Assembly (NCBI RefSeq): GCF_009725205.1
Contig: NZ_WNZY01000020.1
Coordinates: 25,557 to 89,556, forward strand
Length of the DNA: 64,000 nt
DNA from: Paenibacillus timonensis
Lineage (GTDB): Bacteria; Bacillota; Bacilli; Paenibacillales; Paenibacillaceae
Direction of reading: 5' to 3'
Shown here: positions 46,974-56,749 of the stretch, piece after piece
Layout of the letters: each line of letters starts with the position of its first letter
How positions within the stretch are numbered: position 1 is the stretch's first letter
The notes under the pieces: model-generated
What the model was told of the DNA's origin: nothing
What the model saw: the letters and a program-made list of their open reading frames with translations, nothing else
Database searches by the model: none
Program-made: the position numbers and the translations under genes

Positions 46974-48248
46974 TCAGCCATGAATCAAACGCAAAATATC
47001 ATTATACGTGACCGCGATCATCAGCAGGAACAGCATCGCAAAACCGATGAAATGCACCATGCCTTCGCGGTTTGGATCAATCGGTTTGCCGCGCAGGGCC
47101 TCAACCCCCAAGAATATAAGTCGACTTCCGTCCAGCGCCGGAATCGGCAACAGGTTGAAAATCCCCAGATAAAGGCTCAAAATCGCTGCCCAATACGTCA
47201 ATTGCACGATCCCTTGCTTCGCGATTTGGCCGGTAACCTCAAACGTCCGAACCGGGCCTCCCAAATCGTCCATGTTGAAGCGATTGATCAACTGCTGGAA
47301 GCCGAGGAAAATCGCCTTGGTCGTGTTGACCATATCCTCTCCAGCGACTTGGAACGTCTCGCCAAAGGAAGCGCTGCGCGTCGGGAACACGGTGACAATC
47401 GTACTCCCGATTTTGCCGTCTTCGTTCTCTGCCCCTTTCGGAGTGATCGTCAGATTCAACGTTTCTTCGCCACGTTTGATCGCCCATGTCATCGGTTTGT
47501 TTTTCGAAGCTTGAATCATTTCGATCATTTTATTCGCATCGGTTCCCACCGGAGTTCCGTTGATCGTTTCGACGATATCGCCGGTTTGGAGCCCTACTTC
47601 CTCGGCCGGCATCCCTTTCATCACCTCGCCGATTTGCAGGTGGCTGGGTTGATCGAGCGGGATTCCCGCCATTTGAATATGCAGGGCAAACAATACGAAC
47701 GCCAGGATAAAGTTCATCAGCGGACCCGCAAAAATCGATAAGGCACGCTGTCCCACGGTTTTGCTTCCATACTGCCGGTCTCGTGGCGCGATTTGCGTCT
47801 CTTTGCCTTTCGTCACCATCATAGCCTGCGGATGCACTTCGTAGGTTAACGTTTCACCATCCACGTCCAAGCGTACCGCAAGATCGTCTTCGAGGTCGAT
47901 ATGCTGTACCTCGCCCCGGATCACGTTCTTCCGGCTATCCAATCGGTCCAGATAAATCTTCCGGACCTGATCGTTCTCTAGTCGCAAAGCGATGGTTTGT
48001 CCGTCCGAAATCTGGATCAACTCCGGATCCTCGCCCGCCATGCGTGCATATCCGCCGAAAGGTAGCAAACGCAAAGTGAACTGGGTCTCGTCCCGTTTGA
48101 AAGACAGCAGTTTGGGGCCAAACCCGATGGCAAATTCCCGTACCAAAATCCCGGCACGCTTCGCAAAGAAGTAATGTCCCCATTCATGCACCGTAACGAT
48201 GACGAAAAACATGAGCACCGTTAAAAATATGATTTTCAGCAATTCCAA
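46974..48248 (-). CDS. rseP: RIP zinc metalloprotease RseP (RasP)
   Basis: Site-2 intramembrane protease that cleaves anti-sigma factors and leftover signal peptides. The 424-aa product has HEWGH at residues 21-25 in the first membrane helix, a PDZ domain (MPAEEVGLQTGDIVETINGTPV), and the second catalytic motif NLLPIPALDGSR near the C-terminus. TTG 48248 is chosen for its spacing from AAGGGGGA; an ATG at 48284 lies upstream of that site. Follows dxr, as in B. subtilis. Confidence 0.94.
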   Translation of the reverse strand: MELLKIIFLTVLMFFVIVTVHEWGHYFFAKRAGILVREFAIGFGPKLLSFKRDETQFTLRLLPFGGYARMAGEDPELIQISDGQTIALRLENDQVRKIYLDRLDSRKNVIRGEVQHIDLEDDLAVRLDVDGETLTYEVHPQAMMVTKGKETQIAPRDRQYGSKTVGQRALSIFAGPLMNFILAFVLFALHIQMAGIPLDQPSHLQIGEVMKGMPAEEVGLQTGDIVETINGTPVGTDANKMIEMIQASKNKPMTWAIKRGEETLNLTITPKGAENEDGKIGSTIVTVFPTRSASFGETFQVAGEDMVNTTKAIFLGFQQLINRFNMDDLGGPVRTFEVTGQIAKQGIVQLTYWAAILSLYLGIFNLLPIPALDGSRLIFLGVEALRGKPIDPNREGMVHFIGFAMLFLLMIAVTYNDILRLIHG

Positions 48249-48344
48249 GCGTAAGCATCCCCCTTCTGGCCACGGATCGTCCAACGTTACTTTAGATTAA
48301 TATATTCTCCGATCAGGCACAAGAGAATACCGCCACCCTCAGCA

Positions 48345-48415
48345 TTTGATCACGAAGTGAAACTACGCGCTGATTAGCTGACGCTATTGATCACGGAGCG
48401 ATGCAACGAAGCAAA
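48345..48415. repeat. Short degenerate relatives of the 184-bp repeat
   Basis: TGATCACGAAGTGAAAC and, ~50 bp later, TGATCACGGAGCGATGC resemble the CGATCACGAAGGGGATGC segment of the array at 40.5 kb. Only this short segment is shared, so the relation is tentative. Confidence 0.35.
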
Positions 48416-48431
48416 ACTTGGCTCTTCCGAT

Positions 48432-49571
48432 TTACAGCGTCTCGGCCAAGGCTCGTGCCCAGCGATCGGCCTCGCGAATCGCCTCCAGATCCGGGCGGGC
48501 CTGCACTTCATGTTTGGCTAAGGCCGTTTCAATAATGGTCTCGATCTGCAAGAAAGGAATTTCTCCCTTCAAAAATCGGGCGACCGCCGCTTCATTCGCG
48601 GCATTATAAACGCTGGTTGCCGTACCTCCTATTTTACCACACTCGAAGGCTAGTCTTAAACAAGGGAACCGGTCAAAGTCCATCTCGCGAAAATGCAACT
48701 TCCCGATCTCGGCCAGCGACAACCGTTTCGCTGCGGAAGTCCAGCGATGCGGATAGGTTAACGCATATTGGATCGGTACGCGCATATCGGGCGTTCCGAG
48801 CTGGGCGATCACGCTGCCGTCACGATACTCAACGAAGGAGTGGATGATGCTTTCCGGGTGCAACAGAACCCCGATTTGCTCAAAAGGAAGACCGAACAGC
48901 CAATGGGCTTCGATCACTTCCAATCCTTTGTTGACCATCGTGGCAGAATCGATAGTGATTTTGGCACCCATTGCCCAGTTGGGATGTTTTAAGGCGTCCT
49001 CTACTGTGACGTCCCGCAGTTGCTCTCGCGTCAGATCGCGGAACGAACCGCCGGAAGCAGTCAACGTTATTTGCCTTACTTCTTCAGGGTGTTCGCCGTT
49101 CAAACACTGAAAAATGGCGGAATGCTCGCTATCGACAGGTAGCAATGCGACGCCTTTGCGCCGGGCCAGTTCCGTTACCAAGTGCCCGGCCGTTACCAGC
49201 GTTTCCTTGTTCGCCAACGCAATATGCTTGCCTTCCTCGATGGCCGCCAACGTTGCAGGCAACCCCGCGCTGCCGACAATGGCCGTCACCACCGTATCGG
49301 CATCGGTTCCCGCCGCAACTTCAATCAGCCCCTGATCGCCATAGTGTAGCTCGACACCCTCTGGGAGCTGCGGACGGATCCGATCAGCCAATTCCTTGGT
49401 GGCCACAGATGCTTTGCGGGGCCGAAACTCATGGACCTGCCGAGCAAACAACTCGATGTTGGTGCCGGCTGCCAAACCTTCCAGCCGGAATTCCTCGGGA
49501 TAAGCCCGGATCACATCCAGCGTTTGCGTACCTATGGAACCCGTCGATCCGATCAACGCTATTTTCTTCAT
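48432..49571 (-). CDS. dxr: 1-deoxy-D-xylulose 5-phosphate reductoisomerase
   Basis: Second enzyme of the MEP isoprenoid pathway. The 379-aa product starts [20 protein letters not shown] (NADPH site), with metal/substrate residues in [22 protein letters not shown] and [19 protein letters not shown] 49571 lies behind GAGGTG; the upstream ATG at 49589 has no site. Supplies isoprenoid for UppS upstream. Confidence 0.98.
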   Translation of the reverse strand: MKKIALIGSTGSIGTQTLDVIRAYPEEFRLEGLAAGTNIELFARQVHEFRPRKASVATKELADRIRPQLPEGVELHYGDQGLIEVAAGTDADTVVTAIVGSAGLPATLAAIEEGKHIALANKETLVTAGHLVTELARRKGVALLPVDSEHSAIFQCLNGEHPEEVRQITLTASGGSFRDLTREQLRDVTVEDALKHPNWAMGAKITIDSATMVNKGLEVIEAHWLFGLPFEQIGVLLHPESIIHSFVEYRDGSVIAQLGTPDMRVPIQYALTYPHRWTSAAKRLSLAEIGKLHFREMDFDRFPCLRLAFECGKIGGTATSVYNAANEAAVARFLKGEIPFLQIETIIETALAKHEVQARPDLEAIREADRWARALAETL

Positions 49572-49626
49572 GTTGCACCTCGTGTTCACAGAGATTCAAA
49601 GAGATCTAAATATATCCATAAACCTG

Positions 49627-49812
49627 CTAACGGACTGTATCGCCGTTATTGATCTATTTCCCGACTATTTCCCGCTGTAACGGACTCCAGAGTCGTTATT
49701 CAGAGTAATAGTCAGCCAACTAGATGCCTTTGGCCCTAATAAGATCTCTCAGGTCCGTTAGCTTCCAAAACCCTTCTTTGCCACACCAATAAGGTCTCTG
49801 GAGTCCGTTAGA
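49627..49812. repeat. Four TAACGGACTCCAGAG-type repeats, 50-bp pitch
   Basis: TAACGG starts at 49628 and 49678 (direct, 50 bp apart); inverted copies CCGTTA end at 49760 and 49810 (again 50 bp). Consensus about TAACGGACTCCAGAGNCNTTATT. The two halves could form a long imperfect hairpin. Confidence 0.75.
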
Positions 49813-49828
49813 CCTGCAAAAGAGAATC

Positions 49829-50287
49829 TGAGCAGCGGAAGGCCCGGCTGAGTACAAGATTCGACGCCGAATCCGCATCACCGAATCCACCTCGTGATGG
49901 GAAGCCGATTTTAAATCTACCTTTTCAATAAAGATTTAAAATCGGGTTTTCAACACCGAGAAGGTTGAATGAAGCTAGGGACTGAGCAGCGCAGCGTAGC
50001 TGGAAGCTACGTGAGCAGCGGAAGGCCCGGCTGAGTACAAGATTCGACGCCGAATCCGCCTCATCGAATCCACCTCGTGATGGGAAGCCGATTTTAAATC
50101 TACCTTTTCAATAAAGATTTAAAATCGGGTTTTCAACACCGAGAAGGTTGAATGAAGCTAGGGACTGAGCAGCGCAGCGTAGCTGGAAGCTACGTGAGCA
50201 GCGAAAGGCCCGGCTGAGTTCAAGATTCGACACCGAGTCCGCATCACCGAATCCACCTCGTGATGGGAAGCCGATTTTAAATCTACC
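49829..50287 (+). repeat. Tandem array of 183-bp structured repeat (2.5 copies)
   Basis: TGAGCAGCG starts at 49829, 50012 and 50195: an exact 183-bp period. On the plus strand each unit has GATTTTAAATCT/AGATTTAAAATC, CGTAGCT/AGCTACG and GATTCG/CGAATC stems, and shares the blocks CACCGAGAAGGTTG, CTAGGGACTGAG and AGGCCCGG with the array at 40.5 kb. Its orientation is opposite to that array. It abuts the cdsA stop codon (4 bp). Confidence 0.92.
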
Positions 50288-50290
50288 TTG

Positions 50291-51088
50291 TTAAGGGAGG
50301 AGGGTTAGGATATGTATGAACGGGAACACCGCAATCCAACTGTCGCACCGGTCCAGAATCCCGCCATGGCCGGGCAGCAGCTTACCCGAATCCTTAATCC
50401 CATAGACGCGTTTGTAAGCCGACTGAATCAGATCGCCAAATTGACCGACCACTGCAGCGGATATCCCGAGTAGCACGGCTCGTCCGACCGTTAGCAATCC
50501 GCCGGAAGCAAACGCGAAGATCACAGCAACAATGACGGCCAGCAAGACGCCGCCCAGCGCCCCCTCCACGGTTTTGTTCGGGCTGATTGCGGGCCACAGC
50601 TTATGCTTACCGAAGCGCCGACCGGTAAAATAAGCTCCCGCATCACTGCTCCATATCGCCGCCAGCATCAGAAACGTCCAGAACAAGCCGTGACCGTCAG
50701 CGGTATTACGCGTTTCCGCAATCGCCGCAAATCCGATGCCGACGTAAACCATGCCTAAATACAGCAGAGCAACCTGACCGATCGGCATCTCATTTTTGCT
50801 AATGACCGTAACGGCCAAGAAGAGTAGCATAAATAACCACAACACCGCGGAGTCGCTGAGCGGTCTAGCGATGTCGAACAGCCGCCACGGAAACGCAAGA
50901 TAGATTACGCCTAAGTAACCTAGGATAGCGGGACCTTGGAACGCCGGGATGCGGGTCATTCGCACAAATTCGTAATATCCGATTAGAGCCATAAGCAAAA
51001 TAAGTACATGATAGAGGGTTCCGCCCAACCAGCACATTCCGAGGAAAAAGCCGCCGGCGATGATGCCCGTAATCAACCGCTGTTTCAC
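50291..51088 (-). CDS. cdsA: Phosphatidate cytidylyltransferase
   Basis: Makes CDP-diacylglycerol, the substrate of PgsA. The 265-aa membrane protein has 7-8 hydrophobic helices and the C-terminal signature (SDAGAYFTGRRFGKHKLWP ... SPNKTVEGALGG ... GDLIQSAYKR ... KLLPGHGGILDRCDS). GTG 51088 follows AAGGTG. Follows uppS by 19 bp. Confidence 0.97.
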   Translation of the reverse strand: MKQRLITGIIAGGFFLGMCWLGGTLYHVLILLMALIGYYEFVRMTRIPAFQGPAILGYLGVIYLAFPWRLFDIARPLSDSAVLWLFMLLFLAVTVISKNEMPIGQVALLYLGMVYVGIGFAAIAETRNTADGHGLFWTFLMLAAIWSSDAGAYFTGRRFGKHKLWPAISPNKTVEGALGGVLLAVIVAVIFAFASGGLLTVGRAVLLGISAAVVGQFGDLIQSAYKRVYGIKDSGKLLPGHGGILDRCDSWIAVFPFIHILTLLP

Positions 51089-51107
51089 CAGTCTACACCT
51101 TCCATCG

Positions 51108-51875
51108 CTAGGTTAATCCGCCGTATCGCCGCGTGCGGCGCTGATACTCTGCTACCGCTTCAACCAAATGATCCTTGCCAAAATCCGGCCACAAGATATC
51201 CGTAAACCATAACTCGCTATAGGCCGTTTGCCAGAGCATGAAATTACTTAATCGCAGTTCTCCGCTCGTGCGAATCAGCAAGTCGGGTTCAGGCAAGCCA
51301 GCTGAAAGCAACCTGGATTCAATCGTGTCCGTCGTTATATCCTCCACCGACAGCTCACCAGATTGAACAGCCCGGGCTATATCCTTTACACTTTCCGTTA
51401 TCTCGCGGCGGCTGCCATAATTCAAAGCAAAATTTAAGATCAAGCCGGTATTCTGTTTCGTCCGCTCAATCGCTTCCTCCATGGCGGCAATCGTGTGCTT
51501 GGGCAGTTCATCCGTATGTCCCATCATGCGAACCTGGACATTTTTTTCGATTAACTCTTCCAGTTCGATCGCCAGAAACTCCTGCGGGAGCGACATCAGA
51601 TAATCCACTTCATCCTTCGGCCGTTTCCAGTTTTCCGTCGAGAAAGCATACAGGGTCAAAATGGAAATGCCAAGTTCGTCCGCCGCAATCGTGGCCCGCT
51701 TGACGGCTTTCATCCCCGATCGATGACCGACAATTCGCGGCAAACCCAGCCTGCGTGCCCATCTTCCGTTACCGTCCATAATAATCGCGACGTGTTTCGG
51801 GATATTGTCCGGGGACAGGCTGACGGATGCCCCAGGATTCTTCTTTTTCCGCCAGGGTTGAAATAACTTGATCAT
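51108..51875 (-). CDS. uppS: Undecaprenyl diphosphate synthase (isoprenyl transferase)
   Basis: Condenses IPP units into the C55 lipid carrier for cell-wall synthesis. The 255-aa product has IIMDGNGRWARR (catalytic Asp34), STENWKRP, and the C-terminal RTSGELRLSNF...WQTAYSELWFTD. ATG 51875 follows GGAGG at 7 nt. Confidence 0.98.
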   Translation of the reverse strand: MIKLFQPWRKKKNPGASVSLSPDNIPKHVAIIMDGNGRWARRLGLPRIVGHRSGMKAVKRATIAADELGISILTLYAFSTENWKRPKDEVDYLMSLPQEFLAIELEELIEKNVQVRMMGHTDELPKHTIAAMEEAIERTKQNTGLILNFALNYGSRREITESVKDIARAVQSGELSVEDITTDTIESRLLSAGLPEPDLLIRTSGELRLSNFMLWQTAYSELWFTDILWPDFGKDHLVEAVAEYQRRTRRYGGLT

Positions 51876-51898
51876 TCCTTTTCCTCCAGCCGATGATG

Positions 51899-51948
51899 AA
51901 AAAGAGACAAAACCCCACCGTAATAGGAGGGGCCGCTTTTTGTCTCTT
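51899..51948 (-). terminator. Terminator between frr and uppS
   Basis: Minus strand: AAGAGACAAAA and CCCC arms pair with GGGG and TTTTGTCTCTT, then TTT. It overlaps the last bases of frr and would limit read-through into uppS. Confidence 0.85.
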
Positions 51949-52500
51949 AAACTTCCATGATCTCTTTTTCTTTCGCAGCGAGGACCTTATCCACTTCCGC
52001 GATAAACTTATCCGTCGTTTTCTGAATATCTTCTTGATGTCGGCGCGATTCATCCTCGGAAATATCGGTTTTCTCCAGCTTCTTGATGTCATCGTTCGCG
52101 TCGCGGCGGATGTTGCGGATGGCAACCTTCGCCTCTTCACCGAATTTCTTCGTCATCTTCACGAGTTCTACCCGACGTTCTTCGGTCAAGGCTGGGATCG
52201 ACAAGCGAATCATCGTACCATCGTTCGCCGGGGTTAAACCGAGATCGGATTTCTGAATCGCCCGCTCGATCTCCGATAGCGACGATTTGTCCCAAGGTTG
52301 GATCATCAACGTCCGAGAATCCGGCGTGTTAATATTAGCCAATTGGTTGATCGGTGTCGGCGAACCATAGTAATCAACCTGAACCCGATCAAGCAGCGAA
52401 GGCGTAGCTCTTCCGGCACGCAGCGTCGCCAGGTCTCTCTTCAAGGCCTGGATCGCTTTGTCCATACGGTCTTCGGCATGTTTCTTAATCGTTTGCGGCA

Positions 52501-52501
<1 letters not shown>
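51947..52501 (-). CDS. frr: Ribosome recycling factor
   Basis: The 184-aa RRF splits post-termination ribosomes with EF-G. Typical blocks: [50 protein letters not shown]. Its ATG shares one base with the pyrH stop (TAATG). Confidence 0.98.
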
Positions 52502-53250
<749 letters not shown>

Positions 53251-53263
53251 TCATTCGCGGGTT

Positions 53264-53289
53264 AAAAAAGAAGGAACACGGCGTGTTCC
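53264..53289 (-). terminator. Terminator between tsf and pyrH
   Basis: Minus strand GGAACAC-GCC-GTGTTCC followed by TTCTTTTTT. Confidence 0.85.
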
Positions 53290-53322
53290 AACTTTCCTTC
53301 ACATGTATGTGAGATGGTTTGC

Positions 53323-53973
53323 TTATTTGTTCACTTGGGACATCACTTCTTCTACGAAGTTGTCCACCTTTTTCTCCAAGCCTTCGCCGAGTTCATAACG
53401 AGCAAAACGACGGATGGTGATATTTTCACCGATCGTGCTGATTTTTTCATTCAACAGCTGAGCGATCGTTTTGTCCGGATCTTTAACGAAAGGTTGTTCC
53501 AACAAGCAGAACTCTTCGTAGTACTTGCCGATACGGCCTTCGACCATTTTTTCGACGATCTTCTCCGGCTTGCCTTCATTCAAGGCTTGAGCTTTCAAGA
53601 TTTCCTTTTCTTTCTCGATTTCCTCTTGAGGAACCTCTTCCCGACGTACGTAACGTGGGCTCATAGCCGCGATATGCATCGCAACGTCGCGAGCAAACTC
53701 CTTAAATTGTTCGTTCTTGGCTACGAAGTCCGTTTCACTGTTGATCTCAACGAGAACGCCGATGCGGCCCCCTGCGTGGATATAAGATTCAACTACGCCT
53801 TCCGTTGCGATACGGCCCGCTTTATTAGCAGCGGCAGCAAGTCCTTTTTCACGCAAAAATTCAATTGCTTTCGTCATATCGCCGTTTGATTCTTCCAGCG
53901 CCTTTTTACAATCCAGCATCCCCGCGCCGGTTTTTTCACGTAGTTCTTTGACCGATTTTGCATCAACAGCCAT
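53323..53973 (-). CDS. tsf: Elongation factor Ts (short form)
   Basis: Nucleotide exchange factor for EF-Tu. At 216 aa it is shorter than the 293-aa B. subtilis form. It keeps the N-terminal [21 protein letters not shown], the core [13 protein letters not shown] and the end [13 protein letters not shown], but lacks most of the second core subdomain, as in other short-form EF-Ts proteins. ATG 53973 follows GGAGGG. Confidence 0.97.
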   Translation of the reverse strand: MAVDAKSVKELREKTGAGMLDCKKALEESNGDMTKAIEFLREKGLAAAANKAGRIATEGVVESYIHAGGRIGVLVEINSETDFVAKNEQFKEFARDVAMHIAAMSPRYVRREEVPQEEIEKEKEILKAQALNEGKPEKIVEKMVEGRIGKYYEEFCLLEQPFVKDPDKTIAQLLNEKISTIGENITIRRFARYELGEGLEKKVDNFVEEVMSQVNK

Positions 53974-54093
53974 GTTTAATTCCCTCCATATCGATATATA
54001 GGGGTTTCCCCCTTCAAACTAAAGATATAAAACCATCCGCATATGTAATAACATCTTATGGGCCAGTCGATTTTATACCGTCTTCTTCACTTT

Positions 54094-54139
54094 AAAAAAA
54101 GGGTAGTGAGAGGTTTGACACCTACCAACCACCCTTTTC
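54094..54139 (-). terminator. Terminator/attenuator between rpsB and tsf
   Basis: Minus strand: AAAAGGGT pairs with ACCCTTTT with further partial pairing inside, then TTT. It sits ~35 bp past rpsB and may set the rpsB:tsf ratio. Confidence 0.78.
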
Positions 54140-54173
54140 ATTTAATTTATCGATTTAGCCTAAGCTATTGCAA

Positions 54174-54872
54174 TTAAGCCGTCGTTTGCTCGCCTTGATG
54201 AGCTTCGATCACAGCATCAGCCATCTTACCAGTCAACAGTTTAACCGCGCGAATCGCGTCGTCGTTACCTGGGATGACATAGTCGATTTCGTCCGGATCG
54301 CAGTTCGTGTCGACAATACCTACAATTGGGATACCCAATTTGCGGGCTTCGGCAACCGCGATGCGTTCTTTGCGAGGATCGATAACGAACAGAGCGCTAG
54401 GCAAGCCCTTCATGTTCTTAATCCCGCCAAGGAACTTCTCAAGACGATCTTTCTCTTTGCGAAGAATGATAACCTCTTTCTTCGGCAATACGGTGAACGT
54501 GCCGTCTTCTTCCCAAGCTTCCAGCTTCTTCAAACGGTCGATCCGTTTTTGAATCGTTTGGAAGTTGGTCAGCGTACCGCCCAACCAACGTTGGTTGATG
54601 TAGAATTGACCCGCGCGTTCTGCTTCTTCTTTCACGGAGTCTTGAGCTTGTTTCTTCGTGCCTACGAACAGAATCGTACCATTCTCTTCTGCTACGCTCT
54701 TAACGAAGTTATAAGCTTCTTCCACTTTCTTGACCGTCTTTTGCAGGTCAATGATATAAATACCGTTTCTTTCAGTGAAGATATAACGATCCATTTTCGG
54801 GTTCCAGCGACGAGTCTGGTGACCGAAGTGAACGCCTGCTTCAAGCAGTTGTTTCATGGAGATTACTGCCAT
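54174..54872 (-). CDS. rpsB: 30S ribosomal protein S2
   Basis: A 232-aa S2 starting [23 protein letters not shown], with [12 protein letters not shown] and [23 protein letters not shown] 54872 lies behind TAGGAGGTG; the longer frame from 54935 runs through the leader. Confidence 0.98.
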   Translation of the reverse strand: MAVISMKQLLEAGVHFGHQTRRWNPKMDRYIFTERNGIYIIDLQKTVKKVEEAYNFVKSVAEENGTILFVGTKKQAQDSVKEEAERAGQFYINQRWLGGTLTNFQTIQKRIDRLKKLEAWEEDGTFTVLPKKEVIILRKEKDRLEKFLGGIKNMKGLPSALFVIDPRKERIAVAEARKLGIPIVGIVDTNCDPDEIDYVIPGNDDAIRAVKLLTGKMADAVIEAHQGEQTTA

Positions 54873-54923
54873 CTTCACGCACCTCCTAAGTTTGGTTTTT
54901 TTGATGCTTCCTCCGCAGGTTTC

Positions 54924-54970
54924 ATTTCCCGCCAAGACTCCCTCGTTAGAGCGAGCACCCTTGGCGAAAT
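54924..54970 (-). promoter_or_regulatory. Stem-loop in the rpsB leader
   Basis: Minus strand TTTCGCCAAG pairs with CTTGGCGGGAAA around a loop holding a smaller CTCG/CGAG stem. It lies between promoter and start, where S2 autoregulation signals are found in other bacteria. Function inferred. Confidence 0.5.
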
Positions 54971-55000
54971 CATCCCGCGTGCGTTATAACACCGTCAATT

Positions 55001-55029
55001 ACTATACCATAAGTAAAAAGGGGATGCAA
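55001..55029 (-). promoter_or_regulatory. rpsB promoter
   Basis: Minus strand TTGCAT (55029-55024), 17-bp spacer ending TGG, TATAGT (55006-55001): both an acceptable -35 and an extended -10. Confidence 0.72.
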
Positions 55030-55051
55030 CCGAAGTTTGGCGTAAATTGAC

Positions 55052-55080
55052 GGCAAAAGAAAAAGGCACGCTAGGTGCCT
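55052..55080 (-). terminator. Terminator of the che-sigD operon
   Basis: Minus strand AGGCAC-CTAGC-GTGCCT followed by TTTTCTTTT, 17 bp after the YceG-like gene. It separates the motility operon from rpsB. Confidence 0.88.
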
Positions 55081-55096
55081 CTCTATATGTTATTCC

Positions 55097-55711
55097 TTAG
55101 CTCCCGGAAGCCTTCGGGGAGATCTTTGAAATGATGGAATCGAAGTCCTCGCCTACTTGAAAACGATACGTACCCGCACGAACCTTATAGTTGATCTTCT
55201 TGGATACGGCCGTCTTCAAAAACGCGCTCTTGTCCGCGATGACCCCAGCCTGCTCCAATCCTTGCGCTACGCCTTCCAACGTCGTGCCTCCGACGATCTT
55301 GTATTCCACCGTCGCCGGCTGAGGCGATTCCGGGTCCACGGGTTGGTTCGTTTCTCCAGTCTTAGCGCCGGACAAGGCTTGTCCATCGCTGGCTCCAGGA
55401 TCGTTTGGAGTATTGGGAGCCGTTGGCGAATTAGGCTTCGTTGGATCGACCGGCGTAACCGGAGAATTCTCGGTCCCGTTCTCAGACATATCCGATGCTT
55501 GACCGGATCGCTCCTGCCATTCCTCTTCCGTTAAGAGCTCTTGATCCACTTCCACGACCTTTAAACCCGCTAGCACCGCAGCGCGTTCAATCTGCTCTCT
55601 CGTATAGAGTTCTTTGTTGTTGCCTTGCCCAATCAACATCAATTGGAGAAGCAAAGCTCCTGCGATGAGTCCGCACCCCAAGCCTAGCATAAACTGGCGG
55701 TTCTTCATCAT
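55097..55711 (-). CDS. YceG/MltG-like small membrane-anchored protein
   Basis: A 204-aa protein: membrane anchor (FMLGLGCGLIAGALLLQLMLIG), a Pro/Asn/Thr-rich linker (~85-125), and a C-terminal segment (YKIVGGTTLEGVAQGLEQAGVIADKSAF ... YKVRAGTYRF) like the LysM-like subdomain of MltG. The catalytic domain of MltG is absent. ATG 55711 overlaps the stop of the upstream gene (ATGATG...). Last gene of the motility operon. It may bind peptidoglycan; not a complete transglycosylase. Confidence 0.7.
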   Translation of the reverse strand: MMKNRQFMLGLGCGLIAGALLLQLMLIGQGNNKELYTREQIERAAVLAGLKVVEVDQELLTEEEWQERSGQASDMSENGTENSPVTPVDPTKPNSPTAPNTPNDPGASDGQALSGAKTGETNQPVDPESPQPATVEYKIVGGTTLEGVAQGLEQAGVIADKSAFLKTAVSKKINYKVRAGTYRFQVGEDFDSIISKISPKASGS

Positions 55712-56328
55712 CGGGACTCCTCCTTCTTGGCCAACTGCAAAATCAGCTGAACCTCACCGCGTTGAAGACCCATCGTTTTGGCGATCATATCGATCGATTT
55801 CCCCTTGCCATATAGCTCGAACAGCTCGGGATACCGATCCCTAACCTGTTCTTGCGGCGGCTCCGCTTCCTCCGGCAATGGCGACTCAACTACGGGCAGG
55901 CTTTCGGACGTCGCGGCAGCCGCAGCTTCAAGCTGTGGCAGCATGCCGGGTAACGCGTGAGTTGTCCCCCCTGGCACCAAGTCAGTAACGACGGCCGACT
56001 TCTCCATGGCACTTTCCAGGAGAGCTAGTCGCGTTTCGGCTTGTTTTGCGGAAGCTTCTGTATCGCCCAGACGACGTCGAAGCTCAGCGATTTGCTCCTG
56101 CCCGGCTAACTGCTTCGAGACGAAATCCTGCTTCATCTGTGCGACCATATCGATCAATTCTTGGTTTTCATTTTCGATTTCCGCCATGTACTGCTCCAAA
56201 GTGGCTTCCAGCTCTCTGGCCATATCCGCTTTAGGTGCCGCAGATTGACGCCCCGGAAGCAGCAGGGCATAGACAAGTGCCGCCGCTCCAAGCAATACGA
56301 TGTAAAACCAAGGCTCTCCAAATGACAA
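55708..56328 (-). CDS. swrB: SwrB-like membrane protein (DUF6115)
   Basis: A ~206-aa protein: N-terminal membrane helix (FYIVLLGAAALVYALLLPG), a long coiled coil (~30-105), an Ala/Pro/Glu-rich linker, and a C-terminal helix-turn-helix-like segment (PELFELYGKGKSIDMIAKTMGLQRGEVQLILQLAKK). This layout and its place between sigD and rpsB match SwrB, which activates flagellar type III secretion in B. subtilis. TTG 56328 lies 6 nt after GGTGAGG; GTG 56340 overlaps that site. Confidence 0.75.
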   Translation of the reverse strand: MSFGEPWFYIVLLGAAALVYALLLPGRQSAAPKADMARELEATLEQYMAEIENENQELIDMVAQMKQDFVSKQLAGQEQIAELRRRLGDTEASAKQAETRLALLESAMEKSAVVTDLVPGGTTHALPGMLPQLEAAAAATSESLPVVESPLPEEAEPPQEQVRDRYPELFELYGKGKSIDMIAKTMGLQRGEVQLILQLAKKEESR

Positions 56329-56363
56329 TGTAATCCTCACCTTTTGCGTTGATGTGATCTCTT

Positions 56364-56684
56364 CTATAAAGACAGGTCGATATGCCGGCCCTTATAAGGG
56401 TGTTCCGCTTTATGCTCCTGTCCTTGCTCATCCGACTTGTCCCCGGAGCCTCCGTGTTCCTGTTCCCGCGCGAAAGAACCATTTCCTTCCCGCCTTACGG
56501 TCGTATTATGGGCGCTCTCATCCACGCCGGCACTTCGCCGGCGCTCTATCTCGCTGTCCTTTAAGGCTTGAGCCGATAACAGACTTTGGTCGAGAAGAGG
56601 TCGATGCTGCTGATCATGCTGAACACGTCCCGCCTCACTGGTCCGAGGGACCGCGATTTGCATTTCCACGGATTTCATATTCAT
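56364..56684 (-). CDS. Small hydrophilic protein of unknown function
   Basis: 106 aa, highly charged, His/Arg/Gln-rich and probably disordered, ending HPYKGRHIDLSL. ATG 56684 has GAGGTG at good spacing, and the gene fits tightly between the FapA-like and SwrB-like genes. The well-formed ribosome-binding site and spacing argue it is real. I do not recognise a named family; the C-terminal HPYKGxHIDxSL-like end may be the conserved part. Confidence 0.7.
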   Translation of the reverse strand: MNMKSVEMQIAVPRTSEAGRVQHDQQHRPLLDQSLLSAQALKDSEIERRRSAGVDESAHNTTVRREGNGSFAREQEHGGSGDKSDEQGQEHKAEHPYKGRHIDLSL

Positions 56685-56749
56685 GGGATCACCTCAGTTA
56701 AAAACGAAGGGAATGGATAATTCGAATATCGTTCCTATGAGTGCCACTA

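Larger units (their letters stand above)
49572..50290. other. 718-bp gap between cdsA and dxr
   Basis: Contains four TAACGGACT-type repeats (49627-49812) and the 183-bp repeat array (49829-50287). No gene, no clear promoter for dxr and no intrinsic terminator after cdsA other than the hairpins of the repeat. Confidence 0.8.

Noticed and set aside
40511..50287. CRISPR array
   Set aside because: Repeat units are ~184 bp with no short repeat/unique spacer alternation, and no cas genes are present.
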